Shown piece by piece: positions 1-4,978 of a stretch of DNA of 6,141 bases. Source of the stretch: Acidobacteriota bacterium (GTDB taxonomy: Bacteria; Acidobacteriota; Blastocatellia; Pyrinomonadales; Pyrinomonadaceae); the NCBI GenBank assembly GCA_029862725.1, contig JAOTWT010000204.1, positions 1 to 6,141 of the forward strand, in the 5' to 3' direction. Numbering within the stretch: the stretch's first letter is position 1; every line of letters begins with the position of its first letter. Both the position numbers and the translations under genes were made by a program. The notes beneath the pieces were generated by a model, which saw nothing but the letters and a program-made list of their open reading frames with translations, searched no databases and had not been told where the DNA came from.

Positions 1-163
1 TGACAGCTTTCTGCCGTTCCTTTTGGAAGGTGTCGCGCTGGATAAGGAACTCAACCAACCAGACGGTATTCACCCCAACCCCAAGGGCACGGCGATAATG
101 ACTGAGAACGTTTACCGGGAATTGGTACCGATGCTCGAGCGGGCCGCCGGCAAGAAAAAATAA
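1..163 (+). CDS. tesA: TesA-like GDSL/SGNH esterase (arylesterase / lysophospholipase L1 family), C-terminal part only
   Basis: The last 53 codons of a gene whose start lies left of the window; the first complete codon begins at base 2 and TAA is at 161-163. The fragment reads PFLLEGVALDKELNQPDGIHP and then a short helix ending in AAGKKK. The DGIHP block is the C-terminal signature of TesA-type SGNH hydrolases: the Asp (fragment residue 21) and His (residue 24) are the second and third members of the Ser-Asp-His triad. The preceding LEGVA...LNQ and the following HPN.KG...ENVY also match the arylesterase/lysophospholipase L1 branch. Such enzymes hydrolyse short acyl esters, acyl-CoAs or lysophospholipids, usually in the periplasm. 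The serine motif and any signal peptide are outside the window, so substrate and location cannot be judged. No strong terminator follows; only a 4-bp CGGG/CCCG hairpin at 201-213 without a T-run is visible. Confidence 0.85.
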   Translation, partial: DSFLPFLLEGVALDKELNQPDGIHPNPKGTAIMTENVYRELVPMLERAAGKKK

Positions 164-602
164 AAGCAGTCAGGTATTTCAGTCTCTAACTCGCCCGCGC
201 CGGGGAATGCCCGTTGATCGTCGACTTCGTCCCAGATTTTCTGTGAATTAACAAGTGGTTGTAAATGCCTATATGTCCTTTGGAAACCTGTCAGGGAACC
301 AGCGGCGAAAAAACTCCTTCCTTTTAGTCGAGATGACTACCTACAAACAGCAATCAAAACAGTCTCGCAATGGGACGGAGCGGATTAAACCCGCCGTGCG
401 CAAAATAAGGATGCCGTTTCATTCCTTCAGCCGCCTCGCCATGTAATCATTTCGTTCCGTGCGCTTACAAAATCGCACTCCTAACCCATCAATACTTGGC
501 CGGCTGCCTGACAATCGAAGGATTCGCCCTCGTTTTCTTAAGCCTGAACCGTGCAAACAGATCGAAAGCGATACGTTCATTCTCCTAAAACAGGAGGATA
601 AA
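164..602. other. Intergenic stretch without a convincing gene
   Basis: About 440 bases between the esterase gene and the small membrane protein gene. An open frame at 255-446 (GTG start, 63 residues) and one on the minus strand at 419-619 exist. Neither has a good ribosome binding site, a recognisable motif or a plausible composition (both are rich in Arg and Ser), so I do not call them. No tRNA-like T-loop or clover-leaf was found on either strand. A short hairpin at 201-213 has no T-run. The last 25 bases form the leader hairpin listed separately. The length leaves room for a promoter and a long 5' leader for the gene at 603, but I could not identify a convincing -35/-10 pair. Confidence 0.5.
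579..599 (+). promoter_or_regulatory. Hairpin containing the Shine-Dalgarno sequence of the downstream small gene
   Basis: ATTCTCCT (579-586) pairs with AGGAGGAT (592-599) around the five-base loop AAAAC, giving eight consecutive pairs including one T-G wobble. After one mismatch, two T-A pairs (576-577 with 601-602) can extend it. The 3' arm contains the complete AGGAGG ribosome binding site (592-597), five bases before the ATG at 603. If folded in the mRNA, the hairpin would hide the site from the 30S subunit. This geometry is seen in translational control elements such as RNA thermometers and autoregulated leaders. The pairing is directly visible; its regulatory role is inferred. Because AGGAGG only needs a CTCCT-like stretch nearby to pair, chance is a real alternative. 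Confidence 0.45.
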
Positions 603-815
603 ATGACAAACTTAGTCATCTTAATAGTTCAGCTTTGCGGGTTCGCGTTTATCTTTGTTTCTTTAATCAGTGTCGTCAATATGTTTACGGGCTGGGGACT
701 GGGGTATAAGGGCTCCGAAGTTCCTGCCGACTCGGCGTTTGTAATCGCATTTCTGGTATTGGGGTTGATAGTCGCGCCTCTTGGTTGGTTCCTGAACAAA
801 CGATTCGGAAACTAG
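603..815 (+). CDS. Small membrane protein with two transmembrane helices, unknown function
   Basis: A 70-residue protein starting at ATG 603, chosen because AGGAGG lies five bases upstream. An in-frame ATG at 459 would add 48 residues of basic, non-membrane sequence with no binding site and is rejected. Two hydrophobic segments are evident: roughly residues 4-27 (from NLVILIVQL to the SVVNM region) and 46-64 (FVIAFLVLGLIVAPLGWFL). They are joined by a short loop with GWGLGYKGSEVPADS. The C-terminus is KRFGN, so the basic tail probably stays in the cytoplasm and the protein would form a hairpin in the inner membrane. I recognise no family. The gene stands alone: nothing follows on its strand before the terminator at 836. 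Strong start signals and clean hydrophobic architecture support a real gene. Confidence 0.7.
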   Translation: MTNLVILIVQLCGFAFIFVSLISVVNMFTGWGLGYKGSEVPADSAFVIAFLVLGLIVAPLGWFLNKRFGN

Positions 816-835
816 ACGAGTCATTGCGCCGCATT

Positions 836-872
836 AAAAAAGGCCGTGCCCGTGAAGGCGCAGCCTCTTTTT
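836..872. terminator. Bidirectional rho-independent terminator between convergent genes
   Basis: The stem is GGC-C-GTGCC (842-850) paired with GGCGC-A-GCC (857-865), around loop CGTGAA (851-856), with a single C/A mismatch and one T-G pair. It is flanked by AAAAAA (836-841) on the left and TCTTTTT (866-872) on the right, so each strand presents a GC-rich hairpin followed by a T-run. It sits 20 bases after the stop of the small membrane gene and 16 bases after the stop of the pilin gene on the other strand, exactly where a shared terminator for two convergent genes is expected. Confidence 0.85.
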
Positions 873-888
873 CGAAAATCTTACCCTG

Positions 889-1368
889 CTAGACCGAGGG
901 ATCGGTTGGTTTTGCGGGTTCTCCTTCCTTTTGTTTTATAGTTCCAAGAGTCGAGTCAAAGTAGAAAAAGCGCGACCCGGTAGCCTGGAGGCCCGTCGCC
1001 ACCTGGGGATCGGCGTTTATCGAGTAAAAAGATGGCCGGGCGCTCGTTCCCTCCTGGACGGTCATCCTGAAAACATAACCGTTTACAACGGGATTCTCTC
1101 CCTTAAACTTCTCATCGAGCCTAACCGACTGGATCAGGCGATCGAATGTCGGTGCAAAGCTACCTCTATTTTTCGCTGCGTATTGGGCCTGCAGGGTCCT
1201 GATCGTATTCAAGGATTGAACCGCGGTCGTTTCGTTTCCGCTTTGGACCATCGACTGCCACGCCGGCACGCCGACGCCGATCAAAAGTGCGATGATCGCG
1301 ATCACGATCATCAACTCGATCAGATTAAAACCGGCCTGCCTGCGATATTTCGTACAAACGACTTTCAT
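889..1368 (-). CDS. Type IV pilin-like protein (prepilin with N-terminal cleavage/methylation motif)
   Basis: A 159-residue prepilin. The start is the ATG at 1366-1368, because GAGGAG lies six bases upstream (1375-1380 on the minus strand); the frame stays open a little further up but without a better start. The leader MKVVCTKYRRQAG is short and basic. Prepilin peptidase should cut between Gly13 and Phe14, and Glu at mature position 5 (residue 18) is present in FNLIELMIVIAIIALLIGV, the hydrophobic helix that anchors and polymerises pilins. A helical stretch (about 45-68) leads into a globular C-terminal part with GYVFRM, FYSINADP and SRFFYFDSTLGTIK, the layout of PilA/GspG-type subunits. The mature protein has no cysteine, so it lacks the classic disulfide-bounded D-region. 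It could be a major or minor pilin or a pseudopilin; no assembly gene lies in the window. The decayed copy upstream shows the locus once held at least two pilin genes in tandem. Confidence 0.9.
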   Translation of the reverse strand: MKVVCTKYRRQAGFNLIELMIVIAIIALLIGVGVPAWQSMVQSGNETTAVQSLNTIRTLQAQYAAKNRGSFAPTFDRLIQSVRLDEKFKGENPVVNGYVFRMTVQEGTSARPSFYSINADPQVATGLQATGSRFFYFDSTLGTIKQKEGEPAKPTDPSV

Positions 1369-1422
1369 CAAAAACTCCTCGGACAGATTTACACGAAAAG
1401 CAACCGCAATTGGTTGCAAATA

Positions 1423-1686
1423 CTAGTTCAGTTTATAACACATTACGACGCCACAGCTGAATTTGCACCAGAGGTCTTCAAACCGCGACGCAAATCGTCC
1501 CTTGTGTTTCGATGCGAAGAAGGCCTGCGCCGTTCTGATCTTGCGGAGACGACTCACGGCCGCTACCTCATTGCCTCATCTGACCATAACCTGCCACCCG
1601 CAGCCGCTGTTACTGCTCAGGAGTGCGACGACAGAGACGACCATCATTTTCTCCAGAATGCTGAGACCCGGGCCCTGGGTTGTTTA
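1423..1686 (-). pseudogene. Decayed tandem copy of a type IV pilin gene
   Basis: Reading the minus strand in the frame that ends at TAG 1423-1425 gives GLSILEKMMVVSVVALL at 1668-1618, matching the pilin cleavage site and helix (Gly at -1, Glu at +5). It later gives LRKIRTAQAFFASKHKGRF (1548-1492), which matches LNTIRTLQAQYAAKNRGSF of the intact neighbour. From the -1 Gly to the Leu after FDR/FED the two align without a gap for 66 codons, 29 identical by hand count. The copy is broken in several ways: an in-frame TGA at 1576-1578, an in-frame TAA at 1684-1686 replacing the leader, no usable start codon, and an apparent loss of about six codons before KFSCGVVMCYKL, which resembles KFKGENPVVNGYVF of the neighbour. 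The C-terminal third is absent. It lies 54 bases upstream of the intact pilin start, same strand, so it looks like one member of a former tandem pilin pair. Readthrough or recoding of the TGA is a remote alternative, made unlikely by the other lesions. Confidence 0.8.
1432..1461 (-). promoter_or_regulatory. Possible sigma70-type promoter for the pilin gene
   Basis: On the minus strand, TATAAA (1437-1432) matches the -10 consensus well. The hexamer 18 bases upstream, TTCAGC (1461-1456), is a poor -35. The position would give a leader of about 60 bases before the pilin start. It overlaps the 3' end of the pilin pseudogene, which would fit takeover of transcription by a promoter within decayed sequence. 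A sigma54-like GG-N10-GC spacing also occurs at 1455-1470, but other conserved positions do not match. Low confidence. Confidence 0.25.
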
Positions 1687-1696
1687 GGAGGTATTA

Positions 1697-1834
1697 ATGA
1701 AGTGTTCCCGTTTTAATACACTCCGCGGCAGCAAAAAAGTTGCTGAAAGTCGGCTTTTCCCGGTGGTTTCGAAAGCTCCGGAGGTTCAGGATTCCAAATC
1801 TATGCGAAGAATCGGGCAAAATTTAGTAGAATAA
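1697..1834 (+). CDS. Possible small protein of 45 residues, unknown function
   Basis: ATG at 1697 is preceded by AGGAGG (1686-1691) at a spacing of five bases, one of the best start signals in the window. The frame runs 45 codons to TAA at 1832-1834, and the moxR start follows 23 bases later on the same strand. The product, MKCSRFNTLRGSKKVAESRL through to SMRRIGQNLVE, is basic and polar, with no hydrophobic segment, signal peptide or motif that I recognise. It could be a leader ORF or small protein co-transcribed with moxR. It could equally be chance: the binding site sits over the decayed start of the minus-strand pilin pseudogene, and 45 codons open by accident is not rare. The composition does not help decide. 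Confidence 0.3.
   Translation: MKCSRFNTLRGSKKVAESRLFPVVSKAPEVQDSKSMRRIGQNLVE
1760..1781. repeat. Imperfect 22-base dyad upstream of moxR
   Basis: CCGG at 1760-1763 and CCGG at 1778-1781 flank a central TTTCGAAA palindrome (1767-1774). Sixteen of the 22 positions are symmetric; the mismatches are at the fifth and seventh positions of each arm. It lies about 80 bases before the moxR start, inside the possible 45-residue ORF. It could be an operator for the plus-strand operon or a weak RNA hairpin. No T-run follows, so it is not a terminator. Function is inferred from position only. Confidence 0.3.
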
Positions 1835-1857
1835 AAGGTGGCCCATTGGAATGAGTT

Positions 1858-2865
1858 ATGCGTGACTGGATAAGCGAAAAAAGCAGACCTGCCGAATCCG
1901 GCGGTCCGACCGTCAAAGAAATGCCGGCACAAAAAGAATCCCTGGACGCACTGATCGATGAGATCGGAAAGGTGATTAAGGGAAAGGACGAGGTAATCAA
2001 GCTCTCACTCGTTGCGCTTATCGCGCGCGGGCATTTGCTGATAGAAGACGTACCCGGGATAGGTAAGACGACGCTTGCGAACGCACTTTCGCGCGCGCTC
2101 GACCTTTCTTTTCACCGGATCCAGTTTACATCTGACCTTTTGCCATCGGATGTGATCGGAATATCGCTGTTCAATCAGAGGACAAGTGAGTTCGAGTGGA
2201 AGCCGGGTCCAATATTTGCGAATATCGTGCTCGCCGATGAGATCAACCGCGCTACACCCAAGACACAGTCTTCGCTGCTCGAAGCGATGGGCGAAGAGCA
2301 GGTGACCAGCGAAGGGGTAACGCGACCCCTCCCCGATCCCTTTATGGTCGTTGCCACCCAGAATCCCGCCGAGCATCACGGCACGTACCCTCTGCCTGAA
2401 TCCCAGCTCGACAGATTTATGTTGAGACTCCACGTGGGGTACCCGAATTCGACCCAGGAAAAGGAATTGATCCAGGACCGTGCAATCAGCGATCCGATCG
2501 ACACGGTTGAGCGGGTGATGGGCAAGACTGACCTCCTTGCCGCTCAGGAATGCGCGGCGTCGGTCCGCGTCCATGAAGCGCTGATTGATTATCTGCTCAA
2601 GATTGTGGACCTGACCCGGCAAAATCCTCAGATCGAACTGGGCGTAAGTCCGAGGGGCGCATTGTCCCTGATTTCTTCGGCTAAGGCCCTCGCAACCATC
2701 GAGGGGAGAGATTATTGCATTGCCGATGACATCAAGAGGCTTGTCCTGCCCTGCTTTGCCCATCGCGTCGTGATCAGCTCGTCTTCGTCAAAACTCAACC
2801 GCCGTTCTCAGGAAGCGAACAAGATCCTGATTGAGATCGTGCAGTCGGTTGAAGTGCCGGTTTAA
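1858..2865 (+). CDS. moxR: MoxR-family AAA+ ATPase
   Basis: A 335-residue AAA+ ATPase of the MoxR/RavA group, full length for the family. Visible motifs in order are: Walker A EDVPGIGKTTLA (63-74, Lys70); the family block QFTSDLLPSDVIG (89-101); Walker B NIVLADEINRA (122-132, Asp127 and Glu128); sensor 1 ATQNP (166-170); GTYPLPESQLDRF (175-187), with the arginine of the MoxR signature; and sensor 2 GVSPRGAL (262-269, Arg266). A small lid domain follows. All catalytic residues are present. MoxR proteins are thought to act as ATP-driven chaperones that mature or activate partner proteins, often ones with von Willebrand or DUF58 domains; here the partner is presumably the next gene. No in-frame start lies further upstream because a stop is at 1852-1854. 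ATG 1858 has only a weak GGA/GAG site, and ATG 1921 would remove 21 poorly conserved residues and is also possible. The gene to DUF58 gap is 20 bases, so they form an operon. Confidence 0.93.
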   Translation: MRDWISEKSRPAESGGPTVKEMPAQKESLDALIDEIGKVIKGKDEVIKLSLVALIARGHLLIEDVPGIGKTTLANALSRALDLSFHRIQFTSDLLPSDVIGISLFNQRTSEFEWKPGPIFANIVLADEINRATPKTQSSLLEAMGEEQVTSEGVTRPLPDPFMVVATQNPAEHHGTYPLPESQLDRFMLRLHVGYPNSTQEKELIQDRAISDPIDTVERVMGKTDLLAAQECAASVRVHEALIDYLLKIVDLTRQNPQIELGVSPRGALSLISSAKALATIEGRDYCIADDIKRLVLPCFAHRVVISSSSSKLNRRSQEANKILIEIVQSVEVPV

Positions 2866-2885
2866 CGGGGAATCGGGAGAAACGG

Positions 2886-4331
2886 GTGTTCAAACGAATC
2901 GTACAGCTTTCCCAGTTAATCACATTCAGTGAACTAAGGAATGCACTGCTCGGTATGTCCGTGGTTTTCGGCGGCCTTGGACTCGCGTTAATAACGCTCT
3001 ATGCCCACTTGAGAGGCGATCCGTCGCTGGCCGGCGTCGCTGCGGCGGCGTCACTCGTTTTCGTGTTCCTTATAATCGTCTTCGTAATCCCGCCGTTAGC
3101 CAGGAATGCGAGTGCCGAGGCGTCGCAGCTCAACCTTCCTTTCGAATTCACTACCGGCGGCGCGATCTTCCTGGGCTTGTTGGTGATCGTCGGGTTCGCT
3201 GCATGGAACACAGCAAACAACCTTTTGTTTCTGGTTCTTTCTTTCATAACGGCCGGTTTGATCATTGGATTTTTGGTCGGCCACTTCGGTTTGAAGAGAT
3301 TGGACGTGAAAATGCGTTTTCCGGAGACAGTTTATGTCAACGAACCGACGCCGATTGTCTTGAGCCTTCATAGCCGGAAACGGATATTCCCGACATTTTC
3401 CGTGACCGCGGAGGTTCGGGGACGACGTCCTCAGGCAAAAGAGTTGGAGGACAAACTTCGGGAATTTCTCCCCGCAAAATGGGCCGCGCGGATTGCAAAA
3501 CCGCCGCTCATCAAACATACGCTCGATTATTTTATCCACATCCCGCGGCTCGGCGAGGTTCAAAATCAACTTGACCATGTTTTTGAAAAACGCGGACGGT
3601 TTGAAATCAAGGATTTCGAGCTGTCGACTAAGTTTCCGTTTGCGATCTTTCGGCATCGACGCCGTCTGCCCGCACAGCGGGCTGAAATCGTCGTATTTCC
3701 GAAGCACAGGGAAGTCGGGTCCGATATTCTTCAGGTCCCGATTGAAAATGGAAACGCGGTTTCGAAAAAAAAGGGGCTCGGACGCGATCTGATCGGCATG
3801 AGGGAATATCAACCGCTTGACGACCTGAGACATATCGATTGGAAAGCGACTGCCCGTTCAGGCAGTATGATCGTACGCGATTTTGCAGCCGACGACGAGC
3901 TCCGCGTCTTGATTATCCTGGACACTCGCATCGTAAAAAGCGCAAGTGAAAAAGCGGTCCCGCTGCGGAAACAAATTGAGAATATGCAACGCGGAATCCA
4001 AACCGGTGAAAGCCAGGCACGCCTCGATACGGCTGTTGGAAAAGCCTGCTTCCTGCTTTCTCATTTCTTCGAAATGGGCGCCGAGATTGGATTGATTATG
4101 CCCGGTTCCACTTTGGAACTCGACGAGGGCCGCGAACACTTCCTGATCTGCATGCGAAACGCGGCGAAGGCGCTGCCAGTCTTTGTCGACTCCCATTTAC
4201 CGGGAGATTTCGAGCAACAGATTTCTGAGATGGCGGAATCGCTCCCTGCCTGCCATGTTTTTCTTTTGAATGCGCGCGAATCGCGGATAAGGCCGGATGG
4301 AATTAGAGGTTGCCGGGAGATAAAATTCTAA
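2886..4331 (+). CDS. DUF58 domain membrane protein (MoxR partner)
   Basis: A 481-residue protein starting at GTG 2886, preceded by GGGAG (2874-2878) at seven bases. The N-terminal part has two hydrophobic pairs: about 19-41 with 48-70, and 91-107 with 112-134. This suggests four membrane helices with most of the rest in the cytoplasm. A beta-rich linker (about 140-275) follows. The DUF58 signature is at 299-333: GRDLIGMREYQPLDD, then RHIDWKATARSG and IVRDF. After it a von Willebrand-like strand LRVLIILDTR (339-348) begins; its metal-binding DxSxS is not intact (Asp-Thr-Arg-Ile-Val), so metal binding is doubtful. DUF58 proteins are almost always encoded beside MoxR ATPases and have been linked to envelope integrity, stress and secretion, but their biochemical job is not settled. 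The usual third gene (transglutaminase-like or von Willebrand protein) is missing; a sigma factor follows after 80 bases. Confidence 0.9.
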   Translation: MFKRIVQLSQLITFSELRNALLGMSVVFGGLGLALITLYAHLRGDPSLAGVAAAASLVFVFLIIVFVIPPLARNASAEASQLNLPFEFTTGGAIFLGLLVIVGFAAWNTANNLLFLVLSFITAGLIIGFLVGHFGLKRLDVKMRFPETVYVNEPTPIVLSLHSRKRIFPTFSVTAEVRGRRPQAKELEDKLREFLPAKWAARIAKPPLIKHTLDYFIHIPRLGEVQNQLDHVFEKRGRFEIKDFELSTKFPFAIFRHRRRLPAQRAEIVVFPKHREVGSDILQVPIENGNAVSKKKGLGRDLIGMREYQPLDDLRHIDWKATARSGSMIVRDFAADDELRVLIILDTRIVKSASEKAVPLRKQIENMQRGIQTGESQARLDTAVGKACFLLSHFFEMGAEIGLIMPGSTLELDEGREHFLICMRNAAKALPVFVDSHLPGDFEQQISEMAESLPACHVFLLNARESRIRPDGIRGCREIKF

Positions 4332-4353
4332 TAATCAAATCCGGAGAGAAATC

Positions 4354-4384
4354 TGTCACATTGTTCCGATAGCCGGTGTTCTAT
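4354..4384 (+). promoter_or_regulatory. Candidate ECF-type promoter, possibly autoregulatory
   Basis: TGTCACA (4354-4360), a spacer of 16 bases, then TGTTCTAT (4377-4384). The -35 block resembles that of ECF sigma promoters such as the TGTCACA-N16-CGTC form known for ECF41, but the -10 block differs from CGTC. It lies in the gap between the DUF58 gene and the ECF sigma gene, so that transcription would start near 4391, about 20 bases before the sigma start codon. ECF genes commonly transcribe themselves, which makes this location meaningful. Recognition by this particular sigma factor is inference. Confidence 0.4.
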
Positions 4385-4411
4385 TACTGAGGGATATGGG
4401 TTGATGATAAG

Positions 4412-4978
4412 ATGTTGGAAGGCGTGAAAACAATTGTGGACGTGATGTCCGGACAAACTGCGGCGGCACAAGAAGGAATTGTATTTGATGAGGCATTTAC
4501 GCTTCACAATCGGACCGTGTACCGGGCAGCGTGCGCGATAGTTCGCGACGCTGGTCTCGCCGAAGATATTACCCAGGAAACGTTTATTCGTCTTTATCAT
4601 AATATGGAAAGCATCACCGACGAGGAGATGCTTAAACCCTGGCTCATTAGAGTTGCCTTAAATCTTGCAAAGAATACGATTCGCGGTAATTCAAGAGCAA
4701 ACGTCAGGGAAGATAATTACGTCAAATTGCATGGTGACAAAGACGAATTTACAGCGGAAAAGGAATACGAGCAACAGGAAACCGTGAACGAGGTTCGCGA
4801 GGCGCTCAACAAGGTGAAAGAACCACTGCGGAGCTGCTTGATATTAAAGCAGCAGGGTCTTTCATATAGGGAGATTGCTGACTCATTGTCATTGACGGAA
4901 ACAAGTATTGGAACTTATATCGCACGCGGAAAAAAAGAATTTGTTAGATTCTACGGCAAGATCGGAGGTGACTCGTGA
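4412..4978 (+). CDS. ECF-type RNA polymerase sigma factor (sigma70 family, RpoE-like)
   Basis: A 188-residue sigma factor with regions 2 and 4 only, as in group 4 (ECF) sigmas. Region 2 covers about residues 25-91: FDEAFTLHNRTVYRAA, then the core-binding AEDITQETFIRLY (50-62), then PWLIRVALNLAKNTIR (76-91). An acidic, low-complexity linker (98-125) follows. Region 4 covers about 126-180, with VKEPLRSCLILKQQGLSY and the helix-turn-helix SYREIADSLSLTETSIGTYI (151-170) that would read the -35 element. ATG 4412 is taken as the start; its binding site is weak (GGG at 4398-4400). ATG 4445 would give a 177-residue protein still containing all of region 2. The 3' end overlaps the anti-sigma start by 4 bases, the standard sigma/anti-sigma arrangement, so its activity is probably controlled by direct sequestration at the membrane. 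By eye it is more AT-rich than its neighbours. Confidence 0.92.
   Translation: MLEGVKTIVDVMSGQTAAAQEGIVFDEAFTLHNRTVYRAACAIVRDAGLAEDITQETFIRLYHNMESITDEEMLKPWLIRVALNLAKNTIRGNSRANVREDNYVKLHGDKDEFTAEKEYEQQETVNEVREALNKVKEPLRSCLILKQQGLSYREIADSLSLTETSIGTYIARGKKEFVRFYGKIGGDS

Noticed and set aside
201..213. Terminator after the esterase gene
   Set aside because: Only a 4-bp CGGG/CCCG stem with no T-run; too weak.
255..446. 63-codon open frame with GTG start in the 5' intergenic region
   Set aside because: It has no ribosome binding site, no motif and a Ser/Arg/Lys-rich composition typical of chance frames.
480..535. tRNA-like T-arm (GGATTCG on the plus strand)
   Set aside because: The matching acceptor, anticodon and D arms cannot be formed and the TTC of the T-loop is absent.
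459..602. N-terminal extension of the small membrane protein to ATG 459
   Set aside because: The extra 48 residues are basic and non-hydrophobic, and ATG 459 lacks a binding site, whereas ATG 603 has AGGAGG at five bases.
1455..1470. Sigma54-like promoter (GG-N10-GC) for the pilin gene
   Set aside because: The spacing is right, but only 7 of the 12 informative consensus positions match, and it lies inside the pilin pseudogene. Not enough to call.
931..1716. 261-codon open frame on the plus strand
   Set aside because: It lies antisense to the pilin gene and its decayed copy. Its translation has no recognisable motif, and no good ribosome binding site precedes it. The minus-strand reading explains the region.
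2005..2763. 252-codon open frame on the minus strand
   Set aside because: It is antisense to moxR, whose reading frame contains every AAA+ motif; the opposite translation is rich in Arg, Cys and His and matches nothing.
3096..3833. 245-codon open frame on the minus strand
   Set aside because: It is antisense to the DUF58 gene, with no family features and no start signal.
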